Positions 44,876 through 53,327 of a DNA stretch of 64,000 nt are shown piece by piece. The DNA is taken from positions 248,001 to 312,000 of the forward strand of contig CAWCJC010000003.1 in the NCBI GenBank assembly GCA_963795835.1, written 5' to 3'. This stretch comes from JALYXI01 sp963795835. GTDB lineage: Bacteria > Acidobacteriota > Terriglobia > Bryobacterales > Bryobacteraceae. Within the stretch, counting starts at the first letter, position 1, and the number at the start of each line of letters is the position of its first letter. The position numbers and the translations under genes are program-made. Below the pieces are notes generated by a model, which searched no databases, was not told the DNA's origin, and saw only the letters and a program-made list of their open reading frames with translations.

Positions 44876-46285
44876 TTAGGCTACTTCGAAATCAAACGCG
44901 GCAGTTTCGGGGCGTCCTGCCCGTTGAATTTGGAGAAACATGCGGTAGCGGCCGGGTTTCGGGAAGCCATACGGAAAAGCAAATTGTGCATCGTTGTGCA
45001 TTTTCATTCCGTGCATCTCCATGGGTGCCGCAGTGAGCCCGAGCGAGGCCATCGGCACGGTTCCCGAGGGATGAGTGTGAGCGAAAACCGAGGCATCAGC
45101 GCTGATGAATTCGGCGTGAGCGGCCATACCCATATAGGGTTCCAGATCCGTAGCGAGCTGGCCGGAGGCGTCCTGCACCTCAAACCTGAAGTGTAGCATC
45201 CGGCGGGCGACAATCGGACCGGGAATGGGGGCGCGCAGCACTCTAAGCCCGTCGGGAAGGATGAATACAGACCTTTGCGGATCGAACTGGGAGAGTGGGG
45301 CCGCGGTGCCTTCGGCATCGTCCGGGCTGAGCGCGCGACCTTTGATCGCCTGAGTGACATTCAGGTCTGCGACAGGAGTTTCGGGGAAGCCGCTGGCATG
45401 AACAATATCGGCGAACAGTTTGTAGTGTCCGGCTGGGAGAGCGGGAGCCGGGCTCTGAAATTCGCTGTTTCCCGTCAATTGCGGATGGAGATGCCACATG
45501 CGATCCATCTCCGGCATGTGGACGACGAAGAGGTGCATGAGGTGATCGTGGTCGGGGAGATAGTCGTTTGGCTTGCGCGTAGTTTCCAGTTGGAGCGTTA
45601 GAAAGCCATCGTGTAAGGAGGCCTGCATTTCGGGTTGTTTATAGATGTGATCGCGATATCCCTTGGCTTCAATGCCCCACCACCAATTGCCGAGGAGCAG
45701 GATAAGAACAAAAGCAGCCGAAGCGGCAGCCATGGCAACGCGGGAGCGGCGAATGTGAGCGGAATCAGGAAGCTGCGCAGGGCGAAGAGTCGATTCGCGG
45801 GCAGCCGCGCCGACGATACTGACCGCGCCCGCTAGGATCAGAAGCATGATGAGGGCTAGGCTCCAGCCTAAGCCCGATTGCATTTGCTTCGTCTCGCGAG
45901 CAACGGAAGGAATTGGGATGGAAAGCGAGCCTGGGCCCTGGGCGCCTTCGACATCGATGCGGATTTGGTAGGAGCCGAAGGACATGAGCCAGACCGCGGC
46001 CGTGAAGAATTGAGGGTCGGTTGTGGAACGCTGGGCGGAATCGGGGGTAGGCGGGTATTTCGAGGCGGCCCCTACGAGAGGGTAAGGAACGACTTTGATG
46101 TTCTGAACGTTCGGTGCGGAGGTGCGGATCTCTACTTCAGCGATACCAGGAATGACGGCGGGCGGGCGGATGGCAACGTTGAGACTATAAACGCCCGCCT
46201 TGCCTTCGTAGAAAACATCGGGGCTGCCGACGTGAGCTTCGAGGAGAGCTGCGGCGAACAGGAGCGCGGTAAGCCGGTGGATCAT
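44876..46285 (-). CDS. Exported His/Met-rich membrane protein, possible metal-handling protein
   Basis: 469 aa. A signal peptide is followed by a beta-rich domain, a transmembrane pair near residues 140-200 (SGLGWSLALIMLLILAGAVSIVG and AAASAAFVLILLLGNWWWG) and a long soluble part. The soluble part carries DHDHLMHLFVVHMPEMDRMWHLHPQ and, later, YMGMAAHAEFISADASVFAHTHPSG plus MEMHGMKMHND. Repeated His/Met clusters suggest copper or other metal binding (inference); the 'GHA-F-D-H-HP' block is shared with YtkA/FixH-type proteins. Its start overlaps the end of the polytopic protein upstream, so the two work as a pair. Confidence 0.72.
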   Translation of the reverse strand: MIHRLTALLFAAALLEAHVGSPDVFYEGKAGVYSLNVAIRPPAVIPGIAEVEIRTSAPNVQNIKVVPYPLVGAASKYPPTPDSAQRSTTDPQFFTAAVWLMSFGSYQIRIDVEGAQGPGSLSIPIPSVARETKQMQSGLGWSLALIMLLILAGAVSIVGAAARESTLRPAQLPDSAHIRRSRVAMAAASAAFVLILLLGNWWWGIEAKGYRDHIYKQPEMQASLHDGFLTLQLETTRKPNDYLPDHDHLMHLFVVHMPEMDRMWHLHPQLTGNSEFQSPAPALPAGHYKLFADIVHASGFPETPVADLNVTQAIKGRALSPDDAEGTAAPLSQFDPQRSVFILPDGLRVLRAPIPGPIVARRMLHFRFEVQDASGQLATDLEPYMGMAAHAEFISADASVFAHTHPSGTVPMASLGLTAAPMEMHGMKMHNDAQFAFPYGFPKPGRYRMFLQIQRAGRPETAAFDFEVA

Positions 46286-47424
46286 CTACGAACTTCGCGT
46301 AGCCACGTTCCCGCTCTGAAGCCGAGGAGAGTGGTTAGGAATGCGGCGAGCAACGCTCCGCCCATCTCGATCCAGAATCCAGCTGCGGTTTTTTCCATGG
46401 GCGTGAAGAGGTGGTTAAAGTAACGGCTGGTTGGCGGCGTCATAAAGCCGAAGTAATTCATTCCGAAAATGGGGTTCCTGGCCCAGGGTGACTCGAGAAA
46501 ATTCGCGAACGGCCATTGGACTGCGACGATGGCGGCCACAAATAAGAGGGCGGAGAGCGCCGCGCGTTTTCCCAATTCCCAGGTGCGGGAGTAAGCCCAG
46601 AAAGTATCCAGGAGCGCGGCGGGGATGACGATGAGGAGTGGAAACTCCGGGGGGATGAATTGGGTGACTTGATGGAAGACGGGGCCCAGTTTGGGAGTAG
46701 CGGGGAAGAGCGGCAGAATCCAGATAAAGCCGAGTTGGAGCAGGGTGTAGATGGAGGCAACGAGGGTGGCCGCCCAGCGGCGCCCGGAAGCGAGCGACAA
46801 GGTAGCGAAGATGCCGGGGACGATCATGGACAGGACGCGATAACAGATACCGCTATGCTGCTCGGTGACGAAGTAGTAGTCCATCGTTACGACGAGAACG
46901 GCCGTGAGCGTCAGGGCTCCTACGTAGAGAAACAGAAGATCAACCCATTTGTTGGGCGCGCGGTTTTTCTGGCCTGCCAGAAGGACCAGAGCCCCCGCCG
47001 CAACGGCAAGGATTCCGAGCGCGAGCATGACGTGTGGCGGACTCAGGATCTTAACGTCGAGCCCATAGGCACTATGCCACCAATCGTCGAAGGGGGCGGA
47101 AGTGAGCATGACGATGCCGCCCCAAGAGGCCATAAAGGCGCCCAGCGGTCCGCGTAAGCCCCAAACGCGGACGGAGGAATCACGCAGACTCGTTTGTCCG
47201 AAGGTGGTGGAAAAGATGAGATATCCGCAAACAATACCGGCGAGAATGCCACAAAGATAAATGGCGAGGTGTGCGGGCGTTAGAAACGAATCGCGGCCGA
47301 TCGACCTGTGCCATGAGATATCCCATTCGGTTCCGATCACAGCGGAAGATACCGACGCGGCGGCCAACCAGCCATACCAAGGTGCGGAGCGAGCGGGGCG
47401 AAGCGGGCTTGTAACACTGGCCAT
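46282..47424 (-). CDS. Polytopic membrane protein with conserved His residues, function unknown
   Basis: 380 aa with about ten predicted transmembrane helices. Conserved-looking polar patches sit at helix ends: WDISWHRSIGRDSFLTPAHLAIYL, SAPFDDWWHSAYGLDVKILSPPHVMLALG and MDYYFVTEQHSG. The His/Asp spacing suggests a membrane enzyme or metal transporter, not a simple carrier. I do not recognise a named family. It is coupled (ATGA) to the His/Met-rich exported protein downstream, and is divergent from the gene at 47501. Confidence 0.7.
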   Translation of the reverse strand: MASVTSPLRPARSAPWYGWLAAASVSSAVIGTEWDISWHRSIGRDSFLTPAHLAIYLCGILAGIVCGYLIFSTTFGQTSLRDSSVRVWGLRGPLGAFMASWGGIVMLTSAPFDDWWHSAYGLDVKILSPPHVMLALGILAVAAGALVLLAGQKNRAPNKWVDLLFLYVGALTLTAVLVVTMDYYFVTEQHSGICYRVLSMIVPGIFATLSLASGRRWAATLVASIYTLLQLGFIWILPLFPATPKLGPVFHQVTQFIPPEFPLLIVIPAALLDTFWAYSRTWELGKRAALSALLFVAAIVAVQWPFANFLESPWARNPIFGMNYFGFMTPPTSRYFNHLFTPMEKTAAGFWIEMGGALLAAFLTTLLGFRAGTWLREVRR

Positions 47425-47500
47425 CAGAGGGGTTACTCCTCCTCAGTATAGGATCACTAGCGCGAGGAGCCTTGGCCTTGCTATTCGTTAGGTGCTCTTT

Positions 47501-47953
47501 ATGAGACTGCTAGCGAAGTCACTGTTACTCCTCTTGCCTCTGCTTCAGGCAAGAGAGCCGGGCGGACGGGCCCACTACGTTGGCGGCACGAATGCCGACC
47601 TATCTTTGAAGTCTGATGGATTGATTCAGACAACAGACTCGCAACAAATGTTGTTTGCAGGAAAGCAGACGACCGTGCGCGTGCCTTACGAGAACATCAC
47701 CAGTATCGAGTATGGGCAGAAGGTGAGCCGCCGCTATGTGGAGGCGCTCTTGATTTCCCCAATTCTGTTGCTGGCGAAGAAGCGGGCCCACTTCCTGACC
47801 GTGGGATACACGGATATCGAGGGCAGGCAGCAAGCCATGGTCTTTCAGGTGAGCCAGGGTGATGTCCGTTCGGTACTGGTTGGTTTAGAGGCGCGGACGG
47901 GAAGGCGTGTGGAGTTTCAGGATGACGAGGCGCGCAAGGCAGGGAAGGGATGA
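47501..47953 (+). CDS. Small exported protein, function unknown
   Basis: 150 aa from the ATG at 47501; an upstream GTG would add three residues. A signal peptide (MRLLAKSLLLLLPLLQA) precedes a domain with LIQTTDSQQMLFAGKQTTVRVPYENITSIEYGQKVSRRYVEALLIS and a helix-like AFQVSQGDVRSVLVGLEARTGRRV tail. It resembles small acidobacterial envelope proteins of unknown role. The stop overlaps the next gene (ATGA). Confidence 0.68.
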   Translation: MRLLAKSLLLLLPLLQAREPGGRAHYVGGTNADLSLKSDGLIQTTDSQQMLFAGKQTTVRVPYENITSIEYGQKVSRRYVEALLISPILLLAKKRAHFLTVGYTDIEGRQQAMVFQVSQGDVRSVLVGLEARTGRRVEFQDDEARKAGKG

Positions 47954-48514
47954 TTCGCGCGGTGTGCCTGTTGCTGAGTTTCGCGGGATGCGCCCAGGCG
48001 ATTGAGCTGGCAATCACGGATGCCACGATTCTGACGATGCGTCGCGTCTATGTGGAGCCGTTCGGCGGAGGGGAAACCGCGGGCCAGCTTCGGGACATGT
48101 TGATCAGCGCGCTGCAGAGTACGCGCATGGTTCAGATTACGGAGAATCAGGAGCGGGCCGATGTAGTCCTGAAAGGTTCAGGAGAAGATCTGGTCTATAG
48201 CGAAGATCATTCTTCGAGCGATAACCTGAATTTTCACGCGAATGCAAGCAGCAGTGGGACGTCAACGAAGGGATCGGATAGCAGTGGTCTGGGCGCTGGC
48301 GAGAACGAATCGAGCCGATCTTCGGAGCGGAAGCATGAATCGTTCAGCGTCGGTGAGGTTGGTGAATCGGGACGGCGATGTAATCTGGTCGGCAACGAAG
48401 GAAAGCCAAGGCGGGAAATTTCGCGGAGCCAGCGCCGATGTGGCAGACAAGATCGCGAAACAACTGGTTCACGACATTTCAGCGGCTAAGCAGGCGGGAA
48501 AGCCAACTTTATAG
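47950..48514 (+). CDS. CsgG-like exported protein (frame broken once)
   Basis: About 187 aa when read across a break near 48343. The first frame gives a signal peptide and RVYVEPFGGGETAGQLRDMLISALQST, then RADVVLKGSGEDL, the acidobacterial CsgG/curli-like fold, and a Ser/Gly-rich linker. The second frame resumes ASVRLVNRDGDVIWSATKESQGGKFRGASADVADKIAKQLVHDI and ends at 48514. Removing one T from cgttcag joins both. Related CsgG proteins are outer-membrane or periplasmic; function here is unknown. The 3' end overlaps the convergent epimerase by 46 bases. Confidence 0.72.
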
Positions 48515-49233
48515 CTCGGGTATCGGAGTTTGACGCCGAGAAGGTTTCGAACGGCCGACCCATCAACGCGGCGATCGGCCCGGCGGGTTTCGCCAAGTTC
48601 GTTGGGCGGCGCGGATTCAGGCAACGGGAGCTGCAGGAGCTGTGCGCAGAATTGCGCTGCTTCAAGGGATGTGCAGGGTTCTTCATCCGCTACGGGGTAA
48701 GCGCCTTGTAGGTCGCTCAGGAGAGCGGCGAAGCAAAGAGCCGCGAGGTCATCGACATGAATCCGGCTTACGAAATTGGTTGGATGTTCCGGCAGGCGGA
48801 AAGTGCCGGTTCGCATCGCTGCGTGAATGCCGCGGCCGGGCCCATAGATTGCGGCGGGCCGCAGGATCAAACTACTCCACGGGCCTTGCTGGACCGCGAG
48901 TTCGGCCTGAACGCGAAGCCGTTCTCGTTCGCTCTCTGGAGCCGGTGGGGTGTGTTCATCGACATGGGTGGTGCGGCCGTAGACCCCCGTTGTGGAGAGA
49001 TAAACAATTCTCTTCGGGGGGTGGAGGCGAAACACCTTCATGAGGCTGGGCGTAATCTCCTCAAGGCCATCCTGGGTGCGAAGAGTCGGAATGGAATGAA
49101 GAATCGTTGAGCCGGGCTCTTTGAGGTCGAACAGCGGCGTGTCGCGATGCGTGCCTCGAACCGGGCAGCCTGCGTCCTGCAGAAGCAAAGCGACGCGGGA
49201 GCCGGTAAACCCGGCCCCTAAGATGAGAAACAC
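48469..49233 (-). CDS. NAD(P)-dependent epimerase/dehydratase family protein
   Basis: 254 aa from a GTG (overlapping the DUF892 stop as TAGTG). The Rossmann N-terminus FLILGAGFTGSRVALLLQDAG has the GxGxxG motif. The active-site region is IVYLSTTGVYG, and LRPAAIYGPGRG and SRIHVDDLAALC follow as in extended SDR epimerases. The catalytic Tyr is Y in STTGVYGRTTH. The YfcH/NAD-epimerase group is the closest fit; substrate unknown. It overlaps the CsgG-like gene tail to tail. Confidence 0.85.
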   Translation of the reverse strand: MFLILGAGFTGSRVALLLQDAGCPVRGTHRDTPLFDLKEPGSTILHSIPTLRTQDGLEEITPSLMKVFRLHPPKRIVYLSTTGVYGRTTHVDEHTPPAPESERERLRVQAELAVQQGPWSSLILRPAAIYGPGRGIHAAMRTGTFRLPEHPTNFVSRIHVDDLAALCFAALLSDLQGAYPVADEEPCTSLEAAQFCAQLLQLPLPESAPPNELGETRRADRRVDGSAVRNLLGVKLRYPSYKVGFPACLAAEMS

Positions 49234-49913
49234 TAACCGATGCGCTCTCCGGAAGAGTTATAGAGAGCAGACTGGCCTTTACGCCAATTGGAAGAACCTA
49301 GGAAAAAGGCAATTGCCGCTCCGATACTGAGCCCGATTAGGAGGCGGCCCGCGCTGTGATCCTCTCTCGATTGCGAGGAGCTCAGTGTGCGCGTCCCGGT
49401 TCGGGCGCGACCGTAGGGAGCTTTCGCAGCTTCTGAATTAACGGACTCTTTCGCAATCGCGGTAAGCCGGGCGTCGGCCGCGTGTTCCTCTTTCAGCGTT
49501 GTCGCAAGCAAGTCCGCCGCTTCTTCATAACCAAGAAGCGCCGCGTGCGTGTGGACAGCGCCATAGCTTGCGATTTCGTAATGCTCCACCTTTTGAGCAG
49601 CCGCAAGAAGGCCTGCGTCGACCACGGTGGAGTCGCTTTCGCGGGATTTCATCATTTCGGCGCCCTGATCGAGAGCGCCGCTCACGGGATAAGACTTCAG
49701 CTTGATAGGGTCTTCATCGAGCAATTTGAAGATACGTTCGAGCCGGGAAACTTGATCTTTGGTTTCGGCTTTGTGGTCGACGAAAGCCTGCTTTAAAGCG
49801 GAATCGGAAGCCGCCTTAATCATTTTGGGGAGAGCTTTCAGAATGAGACTCTCGGAACCGTAGAGCTCACTGAGCTCGCGGACGAACAGGTCTTCCAGTG
49901 CGTTCAGCTTCAT
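49233..49913 (-). CDS. DUF892 (YciE/YciF-type) ferritin-like protein with membrane tail
   Basis: 226 aa from the ATG at 49913; an in-frame TTG at 49943 is possible. The N-terminal ~150 residues are the DUF892 ferritin-like four-helix bundle: LNALEDLFVRELSELYGSESLILKALPKMIKAA, HKAETKDQVSRLERIFKLL, KVEHYEIASYGAVH and LKEEHAADARLTAIA, with the E/H metal ligands in place. A basic linker and one transmembrane helix (LLIGLSIGAAIAFFLGSSNW) follow. Proteins of this type are stress-related and may bind iron or manganese. Divergent from the 76-aa gene. Confidence 0.87.
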   Translation of the reverse strand: MKLNALEDLFVRELSELYGSESLILKALPKMIKAASDSALKQAFVDHKAETKDQVSRLERIFKLLDEDPIKLKSYPVSGALDQGAEMMKSRESDSTVVDAGLLAAAQKVEHYEIASYGAVHTHAALLGYEEAADLLATTLKEEHAADARLTAIAKESVNSEAAKAPYGRARTGTRTLSSSQSREDHSAGRLLIGLSIGAAIAFFLGSSNWRKGQSALYNSSGERIG

Positions 49914-49983
49914 AATGGCTGGGTGTGGCAATTCTGCTTCCAACCGTTTGCAGTAAGCTGAAATTTAGAGGAGAAGAGAACAA

Positions 49984-50214
49984 ATGGCAGATGCAGCAGC
50001 CCTTGCGCCGGAAGGTAGCAAGGATTCGAAGAGCACTAAAGATGAGGTTGCCCTGGAGATGATGAAGTTTATCGCAGTGACAACGGGCTACGGCAAAGGA
50101 CCAACGAGTGCCACGGGCTTTTCGGGCAAAGCCACCCGAACAACGGAAGAATACGCAGAATCGCTGCTGCAGTTGTTCGAGCGTTGCCGATCCGTTGTCA
50201 GCAAGCCTGTTTAG
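49984..50214 (+). CDS. 76-aa cytoplasmic protein, function unknown
   Basis: 76 aa with a strong AGAGGAGAAG ribosome-binding site. KDEVALEMMKFIAVTTGYGKG and TEEYAESLLQLFERCRSVV give two helices. No signal peptide or known motif. It is followed by a bidirectional terminator, so it is a single-gene unit divergent from the ferritin-like gene. Its pairing with a stress-type ferritin suggests a stress role, but there is nothing direct. Confidence 0.6.
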   Translation: MADAAALAPEGSKDSKSTKDEVALEMMKFIAVTTGYGKGPTSATGFSGKATRTTEEYAESLLQLFERCRSVVSKPV

Positions 50215-50246
50215 TAGAACTACCTACCGTCCAGTCATCGTAAAAA

Positions 50247-50279
50247 GCCGCCCGGCTCCGTAAACCGGGCGGCCGTTTT
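50247..50279. terminator. Bidirectional rho-independent terminator
   Basis: GCCGCCCGG (50247-50255) and CCGGGCGGC (50265-50273) form a 9-bp GC stem with a 9-base loop. TTTT follows at 50276-50279 on the plus strand, and AAAAA at 50242-50246 gives a T-tract on the minus strand. It serves both the 76-aa gene and the histone-like gene. Confidence 0.85.
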
Positions 50280-50289
50280 GGCAACCTCT

Positions 50290-50976
50290 TTATCTTTTCT
50301 TCTTTGCCGCTACCTTCTTTGCTGCCACTTTCTTCACCGCAACTTTCTTCACTGCGGCCTTCTTGACGGCAGTCTTGGCGACGGTTTTCTTGACAGCCGT
50401 CTTTTTTACCGCGGCCTTCTTGGGAGCAGCCTTCTTAGGGGCAGTGGTTTTCTTGGTAGCAGTTTTCATAGGCGTTTTTTTAACCGTTGTTTTTTTGGCC
50501 GCAGCTTTTTGGGGAGCGGCTTTCTTGGGGGCTACTTTCTTAAGGGCAGCTTTTTTGGGCGCCGCCTTTTTCGGAGCGGCTTTCTTAGGAGCCGCCTTCT
50601 TTGACGCTACTTTTTGCTTTGCCGGAGAGGTACGTGAGGAAGAAGTTGAACGTGCGGACTTCTGCGCTGCTTTCCTGGTGGTAACGGGAAGAGCATCGCC
50701 GTTTTCATCCTCATCTTCGACTTCGTTTTCGCTACCGGGGTGAGCTTCCCCGTGGGCGGGAAGTTTTTCTTCGTCCGGCTCTTTCACCGGTGCATGTTTC
50801 TGGTGCGAGTGCGGCTTAGGTTCGGGCGCGTGCTTGGACGAATCATCATCTTCGTCGTCCTCTTCGTCATCACCCAAATCGTCCAACTTGGAACCACCTT
50901 CGGCTTCTTCGTCGTAGTCGCGAAAGTCATCGAGCTCTTCTTCGTTGCGAGCGGCACGAATTTTTGTATCGAACAT
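50290..50976 (-). CDS. Histone H1-like protein with acidic N-terminus and Lys/Ala repeats
   Basis: 228 aa. The ATG at 50976 has AAGGAG six bases upstream; two codons earlier another ATG is too close to it. Residues ~10-95 are strongly acidic (runs of DDEEDDEDDD, with EDEDEN later). From ~100 the protein becomes a run of KKAAPKKAA, KKAAVKK and related units to the end, like histone H1 tails and bacterial H1-like proteins. The basic half should bind DNA or RNA. The acidic half could shield it. Divided charge in one short protein is unusual. It starts after a candidate promoter at 51012. Confidence 0.8.
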   Translation of the reverse strand: MFDTKIRAARNEEELDDFRDYDEEAEGGSKLDDLGDDEEDDEDDDSSKHAPEPKPHSHQKHAPVKEPDEEKLPAHGEAHPGSENEVEDEDENGDALPVTTRKAAQKSARSTSSSRTSPAKQKVASKKAAPKKAAPKKAAPKKAALKKVAPKKAAPQKAAAKKTTVKKTPMKTATKKTTAPKKAAPKKAAVKKTAVKKTVAKTAVKKAAVKKVAVKKVAAKKVAAKKKR

Positions 50977-51011
50977 TTTCATCTCCTTCTGTTTTAGAGC
51001 CGAACAACCAT

Positions 51012-51042
51012 AGCATACTCCTGTTGTCTAATTTTTTGTCAA
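51012..51042 (-). promoter_or_regulatory. Possible sigma-70 promoter of the histone-like gene
   Basis: A perfect -35 TTGACA (plus-strand 51037-51042) and a weaker -10 TATGCT (51012-51017) are separated by 19 bases, slightly long. The -35 overlaps the poly-T of the upstream terminator. Spacing makes this only a candidate. Confidence 0.35.
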
Positions 51043-51071
51043 AAAAAAAGCGGGCTCCCGAAGGAGCCCGC
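51041..51071 (-). terminator. Rho-independent terminator of the LysM transglycosylase gene
   Basis: GCGGGCTCC (51050-51058) and GGAGCCCGC (51063-51071) form a 9-bp stem with a 4-base loop. On the minus strand nine T follow immediately, ending at 51041. It lies 23 bases after the stop of the transglycosylase gene. Confidence 0.9.
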
Positions 51072-51094
51072 CAGTTATTCAAGGAGAAGAGCGA

Positions 51095-52753
51095 CTATCG
51101 ATGAGCGATCATGGCTGATGATTTGCGGTGAATCACAACGCGGCGCGCCGTTTTGGCATGAGGCGTGGACACACGATGCACGGCGACGCGTTGCAGAACA
51201 CCACGATGTATAGCAGCATGACGCGAAGCACCGCGGCTTGCTGATCTTGTGACCGGAACGAAAGTGGAAGCGGGAATTAAGAGGCGATCGCCAGCTTCGG
51301 GCTGAAGAGAGGCAAGAGCATTTGCCTCCGCGATGCGATCTGCTGAAGAGTTGTATTGCTTGGCAATGGCCGCTAGCGTGTCGCCAGTTTCGACGCGATG
51401 CATGCGCCAGGAGGTGCGCTGCAGAACGGGAACACGTTCGAGGGTTGCGGAGAGGGAAGAGCCGGTGCCCTTCGGAACGCGAACGGAGTATCCGGCGGGT
51501 GCGATGTTCTTGAGCAACGCGGGATTGAGTGCGGTGAGTTGGGAAACCGGGGTGTCAGTCAGGTCGCCTACAAGCGCAAGATGTGTGGGCGCTGTGATAT
51601 CGACTGAGTCATACTCGAGGGGCGCTTCCGGTACGACATCGGTGAGACCGTACTCGGCAGCGTTCTTGGTCATGATGGTCATGGCAAGAATGATGGGAAC
51701 GTAGTTCGTCGTTTCCGTAGGGATTGCATGGCGCGCACGCAGTTCCCAGAAATCGGCATAGCCAGTGCGCTCGACAGCTTTCGAAATATTACCGGGTCCG
51801 CAGTTGTAGGCAGCGATTGCCAGATACCAATCGCCAAACTCTGTGTAGAGATCGCGAAGGTGGCGCGCAGCGGCGCGTGTAGCTTTTTCCGGGTCAAGAC
51901 GTTCGTCGGTCAGCGCTGTCTGGTTGAGGCCATACTGCTGGCCGCGAAATTTGACGAACTGCCACATACCCGTGGCGGCCTTGTTCGAAACAGCGCGAGG
52001 TAGGAAACCGGATTCCGCTTGTGCCAAGTGGATGAGCTCCTGAGGCACTCCTTCTTCCGCCAGAACACGGGCGATCATGGGCCGGTATTTGCCGGCGCGC
52101 TCCAGTCCCGCGACGATGGTGCGGTGTCCGCGTCCGGAGAAGTAGTTGATATAACCGAGCACGGCATCGTTCAACGTAAGGGGAAGCTGCGAAGCGGTGG
52201 ACGTGAGTTCCGTTTGAACTTTGCTCTTGAGTTTGGGATCGACCGGGAAGGTCATTTGAAGAAGATCTTCCAGGGGGGCTTTTTCGAATTGCGGCTGATC
52301 GGAAGAGGGCGCGGCGGAACCCAAGCCAGCAAGGTCCAGGCGGTGGATATCGTCTACCAGAAGTTCTAAGCGATGTTCGTAGAGGGCCCGGTCGGAAGGG
52401 TTGTCAGAAGCCTGGAGCATCAGGTCGATCGCAGCATCGAATGCAGCGCGGGCCCGATCGGTATCCTGAATCTGGAAAAATCTGCGGCCATCGCGAAACT
52501 TTTCTTCCGCTCGCTGGATCAGAAGGTCAGAAGAGGTGGGATGGAACGGATTCGCGGCCTTATCGGACTTGGCAACTGTTTCCAAATACGGTTCGTCGCC
52601 GATATTTGAAACGTCATCAGCCGATGAATCACTATCTTGAGGAGACTGCGACGAGGAACTTTGGTAAGAAGATTGCTGGGAAAACAAAAAAGATTGCGGA
52701 ATTAGCAACGAGACGGCGAGAAAGCGGGCAACGGGAAGTCTAAAAAAAGCCAT
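51095..52753 (-). CDS. MltD-like lytic transglycosylase with LysM domain
   Basis: 552 aa. A signal peptide is followed by a Ser/Gln-rich linker, a helical region (~60-150) and an SLT domain with catalytic Glu in LIHLAQAESGFLPRAVSNKAATGMWQFV and AYNCGPGNISKAVER. A LysM-type domain (RMHRVETGDTLAAIAKQYNSSADRIAEANAL) comes next, then a His/Arg-rich basic tail (RVAVHRVSTPHAKTARRVVIHRKSS). Glycan-strand cleavage at the cell wall is the expected role. A sigma-70 promoter is upstream and a terminator downstream, so it is a single transcription unit. Confidence 0.92.
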   Translation of the reverse strand: MAFFRLPVARFLAVSLLIPQSFLFSQQSSYQSSSSQSPQDSDSSADDVSNIGDEPYLETVAKSDKAANPFHPTSSDLLIQRAEEKFRDGRRFFQIQDTDRARAAFDAAIDLMLQASDNPSDRALYEHRLELLVDDIHRLDLAGLGSAAPSSDQPQFEKAPLEDLLQMTFPVDPKLKSKVQTELTSTASQLPLTLNDAVLGYINYFSGRGHRTIVAGLERAGKYRPMIARVLAEEGVPQELIHLAQAESGFLPRAVSNKAATGMWQFVKFRGQQYGLNQTALTDERLDPEKATRAAARHLRDLYTEFGDWYLAIAAYNCGPGNISKAVERTGYADFWELRARHAIPTETTNYVPIILAMTIMTKNAAEYGLTDVVPEAPLEYDSVDITAPTHLALVGDLTDTPVSQLTALNPALLKNIAPAGYSVRVPKGTGSSLSATLERVPVLQRTSWRMHRVETGDTLAAIAKQYNSSADRIAEANALASLQPEAGDRLLIPASTFVPVTRSASRGASRHAAIHRGVLQRVAVHRVSTPHAKTARRVVIHRKSSAMIAHR

Positions 52754-52817
52754 CCGGGTTCCTTGTATGGGATAGCAGACGAAATTGTCTGCCTACTGCG
52801 CTCTCAACTACCTCCCT

Positions 52818-52846
52818 ACTCTACTGAATTTCATAGAACAGGTCAA
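52818..52846 (-). promoter_or_regulatory. Sigma-70-type promoter of the LysM transglycosylase gene
   Basis: On the minus strand TTGACC (plus 52841-52846) and TAGAGT (52818-52823) are separated by exactly 17 bases. It lies about 65 bases upstream of the ATG at 52753, just past the atpE end. Confidence 0.5.
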
Positions 52847-52868
52847 CCTTTTTGTAACAAAATTGGGT

Positions 52869-52895
52869 CCAGGTGTGTCGGTCAGACACACCTGG
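52869..52895. terminator. Hairpin after atpE
   Basis: CCAGGTGTGTC and GACACACCTGG form a perfect 11-bp stem with a 5-base loop, ten bases past the atpE stop. The flanking T-tract is weak (ACCCAATTTTG on the minus strand), so it may be a terminator or a 3'-end stabiliser. Confidence 0.65.
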
Positions 52896-52905
52896 ATTTT
52901 GGCTT

Positions 52906-53220
52906 TTACACCACCTTTACGAAGATGATGACGATTACGTAGAGCGCAAGCGATTCGATCAAGACCAGACCAAGAATCAAAGCGCCGCGAATTGCAGCAG
53001 CGGCGCCGGGATTGCGCGCCATGCCTTCGGTTGCGCTACCGATGGCGCGCCCCATGCCCAAACCGCAGCCAGCGGACGCGATCGCCATCGAAAAACCAGA
53101 GGCAATGGCCACCCAGTTAGTCGTTCCCGCGCCGTTATTCGTGGCGGCAGTTCCCTGGGCGAAGATCGGCATGGCGCAAAGCAGGATGGCCATGACAACG
53201 AACATCAGTTTCCAATTCAT
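52906..53220 (-). CDS. atpE: ATP synthase subunit c
   Basis: 104 aa. An N-terminal extension or signal-like helix (MNWKLMFVVMAILLCAMPIF) precedes the two-helix hairpin. The loop is ARNPGAAAAIR and the ion-binding carboxylate is E89 in GLVLIESLALY. The Gln that marks sodium-coupled rings is a Met here (M56 in GLGMGRA), while E-S..Y resembles their outer helix. Proton coupling is likely. This ring rotates against subunit a (the upstream gene, 107 bases away). F1 genes are not adjacent. Confidence 0.93.
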   Translation of the reverse strand: MNWKLMFVVMAILLCAMPIFAQGTAATNNGAGTTNWVAIASGFSMAIASAGCGLGMGRAIGSATEGMARNPGAAAAIRGALILGLVLIESLALYVIVIIFVKVV

Positions 53221-53327
53221 TTTGTGTGTTGCTCCTTTGTTGTATAAGAATCAACTTCCGGAGGTGGTTGCGGTTGGACTGGGGTCCGAGGCCTCACGCG
53301 GAAGAAGGCATAAAGCCGAATGAAAGA

